DNA from: JANPPS01 sp965246925 | GTDB taxonomy: Bacteria > Pseudomonadota > Alphaproteobacteria > Acetobacterales > Acetobacteraceae | Assembly (NCBI GenBank): GCA_965246925.1 | Contig: OZ251994.1 | Coordinates: 1,364,001-1,428,000, forward strand | Direction: 5' to 3' | DNA length: 64,000 nucleotides | In this document: piece by piece, positions 8,298 through 20,427 of the stretch | Position numbering within the stretch: position 1 is the stretch's first letter | Layout of the letters: each line of letters opens with the position of its first letter | Translations under genes and position numbers: made by a program | The notes under the pieces: generated by a model | Databases searched by the model: none | The model's input: only the letters and a program-made list of their open reading frames with translations | Told to the model about the DNA's origin: nothing

Positions 8298-9259
8298 GTG
8301 CGCGCTCCCGCGAGTTGCCTGGCCAGGCGGAGGGCCGATATCAGGCTACCGGGATCGGCCTTTCCGCTTCCGGCAATGTCGAAGGCCGTGCCATGATCGG
8401 GTGAGGTGCGAATGATGGGCAGGCCCAGGGTAATGTTGACCCCTGACGCCATGTCCAGCGTTTTCAGGGGTATAAGCGCCTGATCGTGATACATGCACAG
8501 CGCGGCGTCATACCCAGCCCGGGCAGTGGGCGTGAACATGGTGTCGGGCGGGTGCGGGCCCGTAACCTGCAAGCCCTCGGCCCTCAAGATCTCGATCGCC
8601 GGCTGAATGATGCGCGCTTCCTCATCGCCCATCGCGCCTTGCTCCCCCGCATGCGGATTTAGGCCGGCGATCGCCAGGCGCGGGTTGCCGATGCCGAACT
8701 GATGTCGGAGAGCGTGAGCTGTGATCCGCCCGGCTTCAGCGATACCAGCCGTGTCCAAAATATCGAGCGCGGTCCGCAGTGACACGTGAATGGTGACCGG
8801 CACGACCCGAAGATGATCGTTGGCCAGCATCATGACCGGACGCGCCCCGCCCGTCAGCGCTGCCAGGAATTCCGTATGGCCCGGATAGGCAAATCCGGCA
8901 TCGTAAAGCACGGACTTGGCGATCGGGTTCGTGACCACGGCCGTGACCGCCCCGTCCAGCGCCAGGCGCACTGCCCGCTCGATGCTGGCGATCACGGCCA
9001 GGGCGTTGGCAGGATCGGGGCGGCCGGCCAACGCCGGTTTTTTCAAATCGACACGCAGCACAGGGAGGGCGTTGGCGAAAACCGCCTCAGCCTCATGGAC
9101 CGCTGACACCTCCTGCACGGGAACGGCGCTGCCGGTCGCCAGGCGGGATGGGTCGTCCAGTGCCACAAAAGCGGGTCCGCTGTGCCGTAAGACGCTCCAG
9201 GCGGCGCGGGTCAGTTCCCCGCCAATCCCGGCCGGGTCACCCATCGTAAGAGCGATCAA
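8294..9259 (-). CDS. pdxA: 4-hydroxythreonine-4-phosphate dehydrogenase
   Basis: Oxidises 4-phosphohydroxy-L-threonine and supplies the substrate of PdxJ. The 321-residue protein begins MIALTMGDPAGIGGE. The metal-binding histidines are visible in YPGHTEFLA, GLNPHAGEQG and YHDQALIPLK, and the C-terminal SPDHGTAFDIAG segment is intact. Its start overlaps the upstream OsmC gene by 4 bp and its stop overlaps pdxJ by 4 bp. Confidence 0.96.
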   Translation of the reverse strand: MIALTMGDPAGIGGELTRAAWSVLRHSGPAFVALDDPSRLATGSAVPVQEVSAVHEAEAVFANALPVLRVDLKKPALAGRPDPANALAVIASIERAVRLALDGAVTAVVTNPIAKSVLYDAGFAYPGHTEFLAALTGGARPVMMLANDHLRVVPVTIHVSLRTALDILDTAGIAEAGRITAHALRHQFGIGNPRLAIAGLNPHAGEQGAMGDEEARIIQPAIEILRAEGLQVTGPHPPDTMFTPTARAGYDAALCMYHDQALIPLKTLDMASGVNITLGLPIIRTSPDHGTAFDIAGSGKADPGSLISALRLARQLAGART

Positions 9260-9741
9260 GCCGGCAACCCGGCGTGCCGGTGCACCGGCTCACGCCGGAT
9301 CGGAAAGTTGATCGAATTAGCGATAAAGCACTTCGAGTGCGCCTCGGCATGCACGGCGTCCGCCTTCGACAGGTCCGACTGCGGAGTGAACGTAATCTCG
9401 GGGCAAAGCACGATCTCAGTGAACGCACCGCCACCATCGGCTTGCTCCGTCATGACCCCTTCGGCGATGTCCTCATACGAGACGACCACCAATCCCGCGA
9501 CGGAGGCGAGGTGTAGGAACCAAAGCATGTGACATGACGAGAGAGACGCGACCAGAAGCTCCTCGGGATTATAGCGGCCTGGATCACCACGGAATGCAGG
9601 GTCGGAAGAGGCTGGGATCACCGGCTTGCCCAGCGTCCTGATGTCATGACGCCGCTCATAGCTGCGATAGCTGGTAGTGCCGGGACCGGTATTGCCGGTC
9701 CAGGTGATCGTGACGGTGTAGGCGTGAGCGGTCGGGATCAT
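9256..9741 (-). CDS. OsmC/Ohr-family peroxide-reducing protein
   Basis: A 161-residue OsmC-fold protein. Members reduce organic hydroperoxides or act as thiol peroxidases, using two cysteines. Both candidates are present: one in SLSSCHMLWFLH and one in IVLCPEITF. The NPEELLVASLSSCH motif is the family hallmark. It lies 4 bp after lpd and overlaps pdxA by 4 bp. Its position next to dihydrolipoamide dehydrogenase is suggestive, because some OsmC/Ohr enzymes are reduced by lipoylated proteins and Lpd; that link is inference here. Confidence 0.85.
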   Translation of the reverse strand: MIPTAHAYTVTITWTGNTGPGTTSYRSYERRHDIRTLGKPVIPASSDPAFRGDPGRYNPEELLVASLSSCHMLWFLHLASVAGLVVVSYEDIAEGVMTEQADGGGAFTEIVLCPEITFTPQSDLSKADAVHAEAHSKCFIANSINFPIRREPVHRHAGLPA

Positions 9742-9745
9742 ACGC

Positions 9746-11137
9746 TTAGATATGCAAGGCCCGGCCCTCGACCGCTAGAGCGGCTTCCTTCACAGCTTCG
9801 CTCAGGCTGGGATGGGCGTGGCAAATCCGTCCGACATCCTCACTGCTGGCGCCAAATTCCATGGCCGTGGCGAGTTCGGCAATCAGGGTTCCGGCGTCCG
9901 GGCCGATGATGTGGGCGCCCAAGATGCGGTCCGTCGTGGCGTCAGCCAGGACTTTCACGAAGCCATCCGTCGCGCCCATGGCCCGCGCGCGGCCGTTAGC
10001 GGTAAAGGGGAACTTGCCAGACTTATAGGCGATACCCTGCTTTTTCAGCTCCTCCTCCGTCACGCCGATGCTCGCGACCTCGGGCCAGGTATAGACCACG
10101 CCCGGAATGACGCCGTAATTGACATGGCCAGCTTGCCCGGCAAGGCGTTCGGCCAGCGCCACGCCCTCCTCCTCGGCTTTATGCGCCAGCATCGGCCCGG
10201 CAATAACGTCACCGATGGCGTAAATGCCAGGCACGTTGGTCGCATAATGCGCATCCACCGTGACCCGGCCCCGGTCATCGAGCGCAACGCCCGCCTCCTC
10301 TAGGCCGAGCCCGGCGGTGTGCGCTTTCCGTCCAATCGCGACCAGGACGACATCGGCCTCGATCTCTTCAGCCGGCCCGCCCTTTGCCGGTTCGAGCATG
10401 AGTGTCACGCCGGCGTTACCTTTGCGAGCACCCGTAACCTTGGTGCCGAGGCGGAATTTTATGCCTTGCTTGCCCAGCACCCGCTCAAACGTCTTGGCGA
10501 TCTCACCGTCCATACCGGGCACAAGACGGTCGAGATACTCGATCACGGTAACTTCGGCGCCCAACCGCTTCCACACGCTGCCGAGCTCGAGACCGATATA
10601 GCCGCCACCGATCACCGCGAGGTGGGCTGGCACGTGGTCGAGTTCCAGCGCGCCGGTGCTGGTGACGATATGCTGCTCATCCGCGTCCACGCCGGCCAGC
10701 GACAGGCTTTCGCTACCAGTCGCAATCACGATGTGTTTCGCCTGATACTCGGTGCCGTCCACGTCCACGACGCCCGGCTTCGAGATGTGGCCAGCGCCTT
10801 TGAGCCACGTTACCTTGTTCTTTTTGAACAGAAACTCGACGCCCTTGACGTTCGCGCTCACGACCTCCCCCTTGCGGGCCATCATCCGCCCGAGGTCGAG
10901 CTTGACGCTATCCACCATAACGCCGTGATCGGCAAAGTGGTGGCTGGCTTCCTCGAAATTCTCGCTCGACTGCAGCAACGCTTTCGACGGGATGCAGCCA
11001 ATGTTGAGGCAAGTTCCCCCGAGCGTTGCGCGCTTTTCCACGCAAGCGGTCTTGAGCCCAAGCTGAGCGGCGCGGATAGCGCAGACATAGCCGCCAGGGC
11101 CGCCGCCGATAATGATGACGTCATACTGGTCAGACAT
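9746..11137 (-). CDS. lpdA: Dihydrolipoyl dehydrogenase (E3)
   Basis: FAD/NAD+ disulfide oxidoreductase that reoxidises the lipoyl groups of the 2-oxoglutarate dehydrogenase complex. The redox pair is in GGTCLNIGCIPSKAL and the FAD loop is IIIGGGPGGYVCAIRA. The NAD loop is VIGGGYIGLELGSVW, and the active-site His-Glu dyad is in CHAHPSLSEAVKEA. The conserved N-terminus fits the ATG at 11137 (463 residues); an upstream ATG at 11188 would add 17 residues not typical of the family. The gap to sucB is 71 bp. Confidence 0.95.
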   Translation of the reverse strand: MSDQYDVIIIGGGPGGYVCAIRAAQLGLKTACVEKRATLGGTCLNIGCIPSKALLQSSENFEEASHHFADHGVMVDSVKLDLGRMMARKGEVVSANVKGVEFLFKKNKVTWLKGAGHISKPGVVDVDGTEYQAKHIVIATGSESLSLAGVDADEQHIVTSTGALELDHVPAHLAVIGGGYIGLELGSVWKRLGAEVTVIEYLDRLVPGMDGEIAKTFERVLGKQGIKFRLGTKVTGARKGNAGVTLMLEPAKGGPAEEIEADVVLVAIGRKAHTAGLGLEEAGVALDDRGRVTVDAHYATNVPGIYAIGDVIAGPMLAHKAEEEGVALAERLAGQAGHVNYGVIPGVVYTWPEVASIGVTEEELKKQGIAYKSGKFPFTANGRARAMGATDGFVKVLADATTDRILGAHIIGPDAGTLIAELATAMEFGASSEDVGRICHAHPSLSEAVKEAALAVEGRALHI

Positions 11138-11208
11138 AATTAAGCTTTCGACTATGCCGGGACGATGTCGAGCCGGCGTTCGATCCAACCTGTAGGCTAA
11201 ATTGGTTC

Positions 11209-12435
11209 TTAAAGCCCGAGCAGCAAGCGCCGCGGATCCTCTACACCTTCTTTTACCCGGACCAAGAAAGAAACCGCCTCTTTTCCATCGACGATCCGGT
11301 GATCGTACGACAAGGCCAGATACATCATCGGCCGGATCTCGACCTTGCCGCCGATCGCCATTGGGCGTTCCTGAATTTTGTGCATGCCAAGAATGCCGGA
11401 TTGCGGCGCATTCAGAATGGGCGTGCTCATCAAGCTGCCGTAAACGCCGCCGTTGGTCACTGTGAAGGTGCCCCCCGAGAGCTCATCGACCTTCAACTGC
11501 CCATCCCGGGCGCGCCTTCCGAAATCACCGATGGCCTTCTCGATCTCGGCGAAGCTCATGGCGTCGGCGTCTTTGACGACCGGAACCACCAGCCCATTCG
11601 GGCCGCCCACCGCAATGCCCATGTGCACGAAGTTCTTATAGACGATGTCATCGCCCGATATCTCGGCATTGACGGCCGGAAACTCTTTCAAGGCCGCAAC
11701 GCAAGCGCGTACGAAGAACGACATGAAGCCAAGGCGAACGCCGCCATGCTTCTTCTCGAAAGCGTCCTTGTACTCGCTTCGCAGGGCCATGGCGGCGCTC
11801 ATGTCCACTTCGTTGAAGGTGGTCAGCATGGCCGCTGTATTCTGTGCGTCCTTCAACCGGGCCGCGATTGTCCGACGCAGGCGAGTCATCTTCACCCGCT
11901 GCTCCCGCAAATCCGTAACGCGCGGGGAGGCAGGAGCGGCGATCGTCGGGGTGGCGGCTGGTGCGGGGCGGGCCAGGAAGTCCAGAACATCACCCTTGGA
12001 GATGCGGCCGTCCTTCGCCGTTCCCGGCACCTCGGACGCTTGGACGCCTTTCTCTTCCATCAGTTTCGCCGCAGCCGGCAACGGCGCGTGTTCCGCCGGA
12101 GCCGCCGGGCGGGATACAGGTCCTACGGTCCTCGGTTGCGGATTGACGCCGGGACTCGGATTGGCGGCGGTGGATGACGCTGCGGCCGGCACCCCAGCTC
12201 CAGCCTCCAGCGTGGCCAATATGCTACCCACTTCGACCTCGGCACCCTCGGCGGCCTGAATTGCGCCAAGCGTTCCAGCACCGGGTGCGTTGACCTCGAC
12301 AGTGACCTTATCCGTCTCGAGCTCCACCAGCGGTTCGTCCGCATTGACGCTTTGACCCGCTTGCTTCAACCAGCGGGCAACTGTCGCGGTGGTGACGCTC
12401 TCACCCAGGGTAGGAACCTTGATGTCGGTAGCCAT
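11209..12435 (-). CDS. sucB: Dihydrolipoamide succinyltransferase (E2 of 2-oxoglutarate dehydrogenase)
   Basis: Core of the 2-oxoglutarate dehydrogenase complex. Domain order in 408 residues: lipoyl domain (lysine in ELETDKVTVEV, near residue 43), an Ala/Pro-rich linker, the peripheral subunit-binding domain (LPAAAKLMEEKGV...DGRISKGDV, about 118-153) and the catalytic acyltransferase domain ending in LALSYDHRIVDGKEAV. The single lipoyl domain and the succinyltransferase-type N-terminus (DIKVPTLGESVTTATV) fit E2o. Only 11 bp separate it from sucA. Confidence 0.96.
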   Translation of the reverse strand: MATDIKVPTLGESVTTATVARWLKQAGQSVNADEPLVELETDKVTVEVNAPGAGTLGAIQAAEGAEVEVGSILATLEAGAGVPAAASSTAANPSPGVNPQPRTVGPVSRPAAPAEHAPLPAAAKLMEEKGVQASEVPGTAKDGRISKGDVLDFLARPAPAATPTIAAPASPRVTDLREQRVKMTRLRRTIAARLKDAQNTAAMLTTFNEVDMSAAMALRSEYKDAFEKKHGGVRLGFMSFFVRACVAALKEFPAVNAEISGDDIVYKNFVHMGIAVGGPNGLVVPVVKDADAMSFAEIEKAIGDFGRRARDGQLKVDELSGGTFTVTNGGVYGSLMSTPILNAPQSGILGMHKIQERPMAIGGKVEIRPMMYLALSYDHRIVDGKEAVSFLVRVKEGVEDPRRLLLGL

Positions 12436-12446
12436 GGGTGTTGTCC

Positions 12447-15317
<2,871 letters not shown>

Positions 15318-15339
15318 GTTTTTTCCCTACTGTGACTTA

Positions 15340-15352
15340 CGGATAATATCCG
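15340..15352. promoter_or_regulatory. 13-bp perfect dyad upstream of sucA
   Basis: CGGATAATATCCG, a 5-bp arm palindrome around AAT, lies 23 bp upstream of the sucA ATG within an AT-rich stretch in the mdh-sucA gap. It could be an operator or a processing site; no regulator can be named from the sequence. Confidence 0.25.
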
Positions 15353-15406
15353 CTTATTCCTAATATAGTGTTAACAGGCGTGCGCTTGTCGCCACTCAGC
15401 CTTGCA

Positions 15407-16360
15407 TCAGCCGACCAGCTTGCGGCTCGCGTCGATCAGCTCCTGAACTGAAGCGCAGCTTTTATCGAAAGCAGCCTGCTCGGACCCATTCAGGGCTATC
15501 TCCACCACACGCTCCACACCGCCGGCCCCGATGACCACCGGGACACCGACATAGAGGTCCTTCACCCCGTATTGCCCGCTCAAGTGAGCGGCGGCGGGCA
15601 ATACGCGCTTCTTATCTTTAAGAAAGCTCTCGGCCATCGCGATGGCGCTAGCGGCTGGCGCGTAGAAAGCGCTGCCCTTCTCGAGTAGTTTGACGATTTC
15701 CCCGCCGCCATTCGCGGTCCGTGCACAGATTGCGTCGATCTTTTCCTGCGTGGTCCAGCCCATCTTGATCAAATCCGGCACCGGTATCCCAGCGACCGTA
15801 CTGTAACGCACTAGCGGAACCATGGTATCGCCATGGCCGCCCAAGACAAAGGCAGTGACATCCTCGACCGAAACGTTGAACTCATGCGCCAAGAACAAGC
15901 GGAACCGGCTGCTATCCAGCACGCCAGCCATGCCCACGACCATATGCGGCGGCAAACAAGACTTCTGCTGCATCACCCACACCATGGCATCAAGCGGATT
16001 GGTGATTACGATGACAAAGGCACCTGGGCAATACTGCTTGATTCCTTCAGCGACCGTCGCGATCACCCCGGCGTTCTTGGCAACCAGATCGTCCCGGCTC
16101 ATGCCCGGTTGGCGCGGAAACCCGGCTGTCACGATCACGACGTCTGACCCGGCGATCGAGCTGTAATCGCTGCCGCCCGTCATATGACTGTCGAAGCCGT
16201 CGACCGGGCCGGATTGCATGATATCCAAGGCTTTCCCTGCCGCCACGCCGCCGAACACGTCGAACAACGCGACATCGCCTAGATCCTTGAGGCCAATCAG
16301 ATGGGCCAAGGTGCCACCGATATTGCCGGCGCCGATGAGAGCGATCTTGTTCCGTGCCAT
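15407..16360 (-). CDS. mdh: Malate dehydrogenase (NAD+)
   Basis: Interconverts malate and oxaloacetate in the TCA cycle. The 317-residue protein is of the LDH-like bacterial MDH type: NAD loop LIGAGNIGGTLAHL, Asp that selects NAD in VALFDVFGG, substrate arginines in GFPRQPGMSRDDL, the ITNPLDAMVWV segment and the catalytic histidine in LGGHGDTMVPLVR. It is the first gene of the minus-strand array, with a 157-bp upstream gap to the divergent GT2 fusion gene that should hold the promoter. Confidence 0.96.
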   Translation of the reverse strand: MARNKIALIGAGNIGGTLAHLIGLKDLGDVALFDVFGGVAAGKALDIMQSGPVDGFDSHMTGGSDYSSIAGSDVVIVTAGFPRQPGMSRDDLVAKNAGVIATVAEGIKQYCPGAFVIVITNPLDAMVWVMQQKSCLPPHMVVGMAGVLDSSRFRLFLAHEFNVSVEDVTAFVLGGHGDTMVPLVRYSTVAGIPVPDLIKMGWTTQEKIDAICARTANGGGEIVKLLEKGSAFYAPAASAIAMAESFLKDKKRVLPAAAHLSGQYGVKDLYVGVPVVIGAGGVERVVEIALNGSEQAAFDKSCASVQELIDASRKLVG

Positions 16361-16517
16361 ATTGTAAGGAGTCCTATATCGCGGTGGGGCTGACTACCGC
16401 ATCCGATTTTGTGGAGCAAGCAAGAGTGACCGAGGTCGGACGGACCTCATAGTCATAGAACAGCTATCATGGGTATGGCATTTGCTGGTAACGGAATGTT
16501 AAATCAGACCTGATATC

Positions 16518-18737
16518 ATGTTTAGAGAATGCAGGTTGAGGTCATCGTTGGATACGCACCCCGTTTTTGATACAAACACAGCCGCGGCGACGGGCCCGCG
16601 GGTCAGCGTCATCACGCCCGCGTTCAACGCCGGGCGCTATCTGGCTCAGGCGATCGAAAGCATCCTTGGCCAGACCTTTGCCGATTTCGAGTTTATTGTC
16701 GTCGATGACGCCTCTACGGACGATACGCCGGACATTCTCGCAAGCTACTCCGATCCGCGACTCCGCGTCGTCCGGAACGTAACCAACCAGGGTATCGTGC
16801 GGACGCGGAACCGCGGTTTGGCTATGGCGCGGGGTGAGTTCGTTTGTCCCTTCGACGCTGATGACGTCGCCATGCCGACGAAACTTGCCAAGCAAATCGC
16901 GTTCATGAACGAGCATCCAGAGATCGTGTTGCTCGGCACGGCCACGCGCTACCTTGAGTTTGGGGAGATCAGGCCCGGTAAGCGCGTCAGGAATACCGCC
17001 CCGATCGTCATGCGGTGGCTGATGCATCTCGGCAATCCACTGGGACATTCTACGGTGATGTACCGCGCCAGTGCGGTGCGTGCACTGGTTCAGCCCATGG
17101 ATGAGGCATTCAGGTACGCCGAAGACTACGAGTTTTTCCACCGCCTGATGCGCGAGGGGGAGGTCGGGTTTCTGAACGAACCCTTGGTCCTGTATAGGCG
17201 GCATCCCGGCGCCGTCTCGGTCAAGCATGAAGATGCTATGCTGAACTACGCCGGCCAAGTGCTGGAACGTGCCTACCGCCCCTGGTTCGGTAACGATTCC
17301 AGTGCTGCGGCTCAACTCATCAATCAGCGCCTTCTAGCGCGCCGCCCGCCTGCCGATGGCCTAGAATTGGCTAAGCTCGGCGACGTTCTGACCCGGCTTA
17401 CCAACGGCTTTCTGGGTAGCTATTCAGCGACACCGGAAGAGCGCACCGCCATCCTCGCCCAGGCCGGAGCCGTTTGGTGGATCGTGGTGCGGGCCGGCGT
17501 CCGCAGTGGACGCATCACATCGCTTCTCGCACCGCCGCCCGAGATCGCGCGCGCGAGCCGCAAGAGCTTTCCTCCGCTCGACGCCGCTATATCGACCGCT
17601 TCCGGCCTTGTCCCTTTCAAGCGCAAGCTTCGCCACATCTTGGATGGGCAGCGGGCTCGTAAATCGTCCACCCTTGCGTCCTCCGTCACCTTGCACGATG
17701 TCACTTACCACCCCGCCCCGCTCTCGCCCGAGCGCCCGCCGACATTATACGTGGTCGTCGATACGGAGGCGGAGTTCGACTGGGACGCCCCGTTCGACCG
17801 TGAGCAGACCTCCGTCACCGCCATGCAGGAGATCGAGCGGGGGCAGGAGGTGTTCGACACTTATGGCCTACGGCCCGTCTATGTCACTGATTTTGCCGTC
17901 GCGAGTCAGCCCGGCGGCGTGCTGCCGCTGCGCGCCATCTACGAGCGCGGCGGGTGTGAGATTGGTGCCCATCTACACCCCTGGATCACGCCACCGTTCG
18001 ATGAGGAGCTTTCGGTTCACAACTCCTTCGCTGGCAACCTGCCTGCCGACTTGGAAGAACGTAAGCTGGTCACGTTGCTGAACGCATTCCGTGCAAGCTT
18101 CGGCTTCGATCCACGGTTTTTCAAATCCGGGCGCTACGGCGTCGGCCCCAACACGCTACGGCTGCTGGCCGAGCACGGCATCGACGTGGATTTCAGTATC
18201 ATACCCGGCCGGAATCTGGCGCCAAAAGGTGGACCGGACTTCCGGCCCTTTACCTCTGCCGCCATGACGACCGAAGATGGTCAGCTTCTTGCCCTGCCGA
18301 TGACCCGGGGCTCGATCGGGCTGCTATCCCGCCGGTCTCGATTCCTGGCCCGGCAGCTCGAGACGGCTTCGGCCCGGCGGTTTTCCCTTCCAGGCGCATT
18401 TTCACACCTTGGGCTGCTTGAAACCGTGACGCTGACGCCAGAGGGGGTGCCGGCCGACAAGCAAATCGCCCTGATCCGCGCAATGCTGGCGCGCAACGAA
18501 CGGCATTTCGTGCTGCATTACCACAGCCCGTCATTGGCGGCGGGCTTTACGCCCTACGCCAAGACGGCCGCGGGCGCGCGCGAAATTGTGGACCGGTTAC
18601 GCACGGTATGCCGGGTCTTTTTCGACGAACTCGGCGGCGTGCCCGGCTACCCACAAGACCTTCTGCCACGCGGCCGGCGCGATCCTGGACCGCTGGTGCG
18701 CAAGACCGTGAGCCGTTGGGAAAGCGGGGCCGCCTAA
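16518..18737 (+). CDS. Fusion of GT2 glycosyltransferase and polysaccharide-deacetylase-like domain
   Basis: A 739-residue two-domain protein. Residues about 28-260 are a family 2 glycosyltransferase: VSVITPAFNAGRYL, VVDDASTDDTPDIL, the metal-binding FDADDVAMP and a late RRHPGAVS segment. After a linker of about 140 residues, residues about 405-720 resemble NodB-fold/WalW-type deacetylases: VVVDTEAEFDWD supplies the Asp pair, IGAHLHPWITPP a His-x-His metal site, FKSGRYGVGPN the third strand and VLHYHSPSLAAG the late histidine. There are no membrane segments. A single enzyme may thus transfer and deacetylate sugar units, probably for an envelope or secreted polysaccharide. The start is uncertain: no clear SD precedes the ATG, and a TTG at 16549 is possible. 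Confidence 0.8.
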   Translation: MFRECRLRSSLDTHPVFDTNTAAATGPRVSVITPAFNAGRYLAQAIESILGQTFADFEFIVVDDASTDDTPDILASYSDPRLRVVRNVTNQGIVRTRNRGLAMARGEFVCPFDADDVAMPTKLAKQIAFMNEHPEIVLLGTATRYLEFGEIRPGKRVRNTAPIVMRWLMHLGNPLGHSTVMYRASAVRALVQPMDEAFRYAEDYEFFHRLMREGEVGFLNEPLVLYRRHPGAVSVKHEDAMLNYAGQVLERAYRPWFGNDSSAAAQLINQRLLARRPPADGLELAKLGDVLTRLTNGFLGSYSATPEERTAILAQAGAVWWIVVRAGVRSGRITSLLAPPPEIARASRKSFPPLDAAISTASGLVPFKRKLRHILDGQRARKSSTLASSVTLHDVTYHPAPLSPERPPTLYVVVDTEAEFDWDAPFDREQTSVTAMQEIERGQEVFDTYGLRPVYVTDFAVASQPGGVLPLRAIYERGGCEIGAHLHPWITPPFDEELSVHNSFAGNLPADLEERKLVTLLNAFRASFGFDPRFFKSGRYGVGPNTLRLLAEHGIDVDFSIIPGRNLAPKGGPDFRPFTSAAMTTEDGQLLALPMTRGSIGLLSRRSRFLARQLETASARRFSLPGAFSHLGLLETVTLTPEGVPADKQIALIRAMLARNERHFVLHYHSPSLAAGFTPYAKTAAGAREIVDRLRTVCRVFFDELGGVPGYPQDLLPRGRRDPGPLVRKTVSRWESGAA

Positions 18738-18747
18738 CGATCGGTGC

Positions 18748-20343
18748 TTAGAAAGCCGCTTGCGCCCGCAATGCAATGGCCTGCACCCGCTGCCCGACCT
18801 GAACCGTCCCGGCGCTATTAAGCCGGTCCACATTGATCAGATCGTAATCTAGCATGAGGCGCAGTTGGTTATTTGGATACCAGTTGAGCCCCACGGCATA
18901 CACATCCTGAGTGCCGCCATACACGCCGCCCGTGCCGCTGGCCGCCAGCGCGCGGGTCACCCGGTCATTGAGCGTCACACGGCTATACCGGCCCACCAAC
19001 TCGAACGCCCCGGTGCCACCCTGCTTGAACGAGAAAGGGTGTTGCGGCTTGGGTGCGCCAAACGCACCCGCCTCCGGCACGTAACGGCGCGGCTCACCGG
19101 TCATCACCCAGCTCGCTTCGGCATAGCCACCGTCGAACGATAGGCCCGGAGTCTGCACAGCCGCCCCGCCATTCGTGCGGCTCACACCGATGCGGATATA
19201 CTCGCCCTGCAAGAGCAGGTTGCGCCACCGCAGCGCGAATTCAGGCCCATACTCATAGGCGCTACGGGCGTTCAGCGCGCCCGTCGAGATCAACCGGTTC
19301 TGATCGATCCGAAGCTCGGGCCGGTCCTGCAAAGTAAGGGTCTGGCCCGCCGCGGTGCGCTGGATCCGGAACGCGTCCGAGGCCGATGCACCCAAATGCA
19401 GGTCCCAATCCTCCGTCGCCACTGGGCGGAATGCGGCGCGGGCGACGGCCCCCGTCTGCTGCGGCTGCGCCAGCGCGGCGGTCTGCGACCCGTAGGTGCC
19501 ACCGGTCAGGTAGCCGGCCAAGAAGTAGCGCGTTGCTGCATAGCGTACGCCTGCCACCGCACGGGCATCCCCGGCGGCGATACCACGGGCAATCTCAACG
19601 ATAGAGGGGCGCTCCAGAAAGACGAAGTCGTTCGAACTCATGCTATCTTGCAGCGTAAGCTGCGGCTTATAATAGCCAATGGTGGCGATCAACGGCTTGA
19701 CTGGCTGCCAGTTGATGTTCGCCTCGAACAGCGTGGGTGTACCATCGGGTGAGTTACCGAAGTCCGGGGTTATATTGACCTGAAACTCATCATACTTGAA
19801 AACGAACGGGATGCGGGCCCGGCGCAAATTTTGCCCAAACGTGTCGAGCCGGGGCGTGAGCCGCGTATCGGGGCTGCGGCTACCTTGAAAATAGCCGCCG
19901 ATGTCATAATGCAGCTGCACCCCGACCGCGAACTGGAACCGCCCGTCGGCGGAGGTGAATGTCGGGCGCCCCTTGGGGAAACTGAACTTGCCCGGCGCCG
20001 CATCCGCGCTGTCCGCGCTGGTGGAAGCTGGCGCCGTGCTCTGCGCGGGCGACGCTTCTGGGGCTGGTGCGCCAGTGCCGCCCTGCAGGCCGGCCTGTGC
20101 GGTGCGGGTGGCCGCCGGTGTTGTGCGGGTGGGTGCCTGTGCGGCCTGGCGTGATTGGGCGGCTTCCTGCCGGGCCGCGCGAATCTCGGCGTCCTTGGCC
20201 GACAGATCCCGCTTGACGCGTTGCAGCTCGGTCTGCAGTGCGCGGATCTGCGCCTCGATCGCGGACAGGCGCGGATCGGTTTGGGCCGCCGCCCAACCGG
20301 GCAGAAATGCAACGGCAATCACGCCGCAGGCGGAAGCTCGCAT
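18748..20343 (-). CDS. OprO/OprP-like phosphate-selective porin
   Basis: A 531-residue outer-membrane protein. The ATG at 20343 has a perfect AGGAGG 9 nt upstream and is followed by a signal peptide (MRASACGVIAVAFLPGWAAAQ). Next comes a short coiled coil (about 25-55, LSAIEAQIRALQTELQRV) often seen at the N-terminus of trimeric porins, then an Ala/Pro/Thr linker and a beta-barrel with the family line FKYDEFQVNITPDFG. It ends in aromatic F (ALRAQAAF). Family members take up phosphate, polyphosphate or other anions; the substrate here cannot be read. Upstream in-frame starts (20361, 20385) lack an SD. The gene converges with the GT2 fusion, 10 bp apart. Confidence 0.85.
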   Translation of the reverse strand: MRASACGVIAVAFLPGWAAAQTDPRLSAIEAQIRALQTELQRVKRDLSAKDAEIRAARQEAAQSRQAAQAPTRTTPAATRTAQAGLQGGTGAPAPEASPAQSTAPASTSADSADAAPGKFSFPKGRPTFTSADGRFQFAVGVQLHYDIGGYFQGSRSPDTRLTPRLDTFGQNLRRARIPFVFKYDEFQVNITPDFGNSPDGTPTLFEANINWQPVKPLIATIGYYKPQLTLQDSMSSNDFVFLERPSIVEIARGIAAGDARAVAGVRYAATRYFLAGYLTGGTYGSQTAALAQPQQTGAVARAAFRPVATEDWDLHLGASASDAFRIQRTAAGQTLTLQDRPELRIDQNRLISTGALNARSAYEYGPEFALRWRNLLLQGEYIRIGVSRTNGGAAVQTPGLSFDGGYAEASWVMTGEPRRYVPEAGAFGAPKPQHPFSFKQGGTGAFELVGRYSRVTLNDRVTRALAASGTGGVYGGTQDVYAVGLNWYPNNQLRLMLDYDLINVDRLNSAGTVQVGQRVQAIALRAQAAF

Positions 20344-20427
20344 CAGAATGGACCTCCTCATGTCGAAGGGCACCTTGCAAGACAAGACATTCCCTGACTG
20401 GTTGCAATTCCATGAAACAGGTCACGA

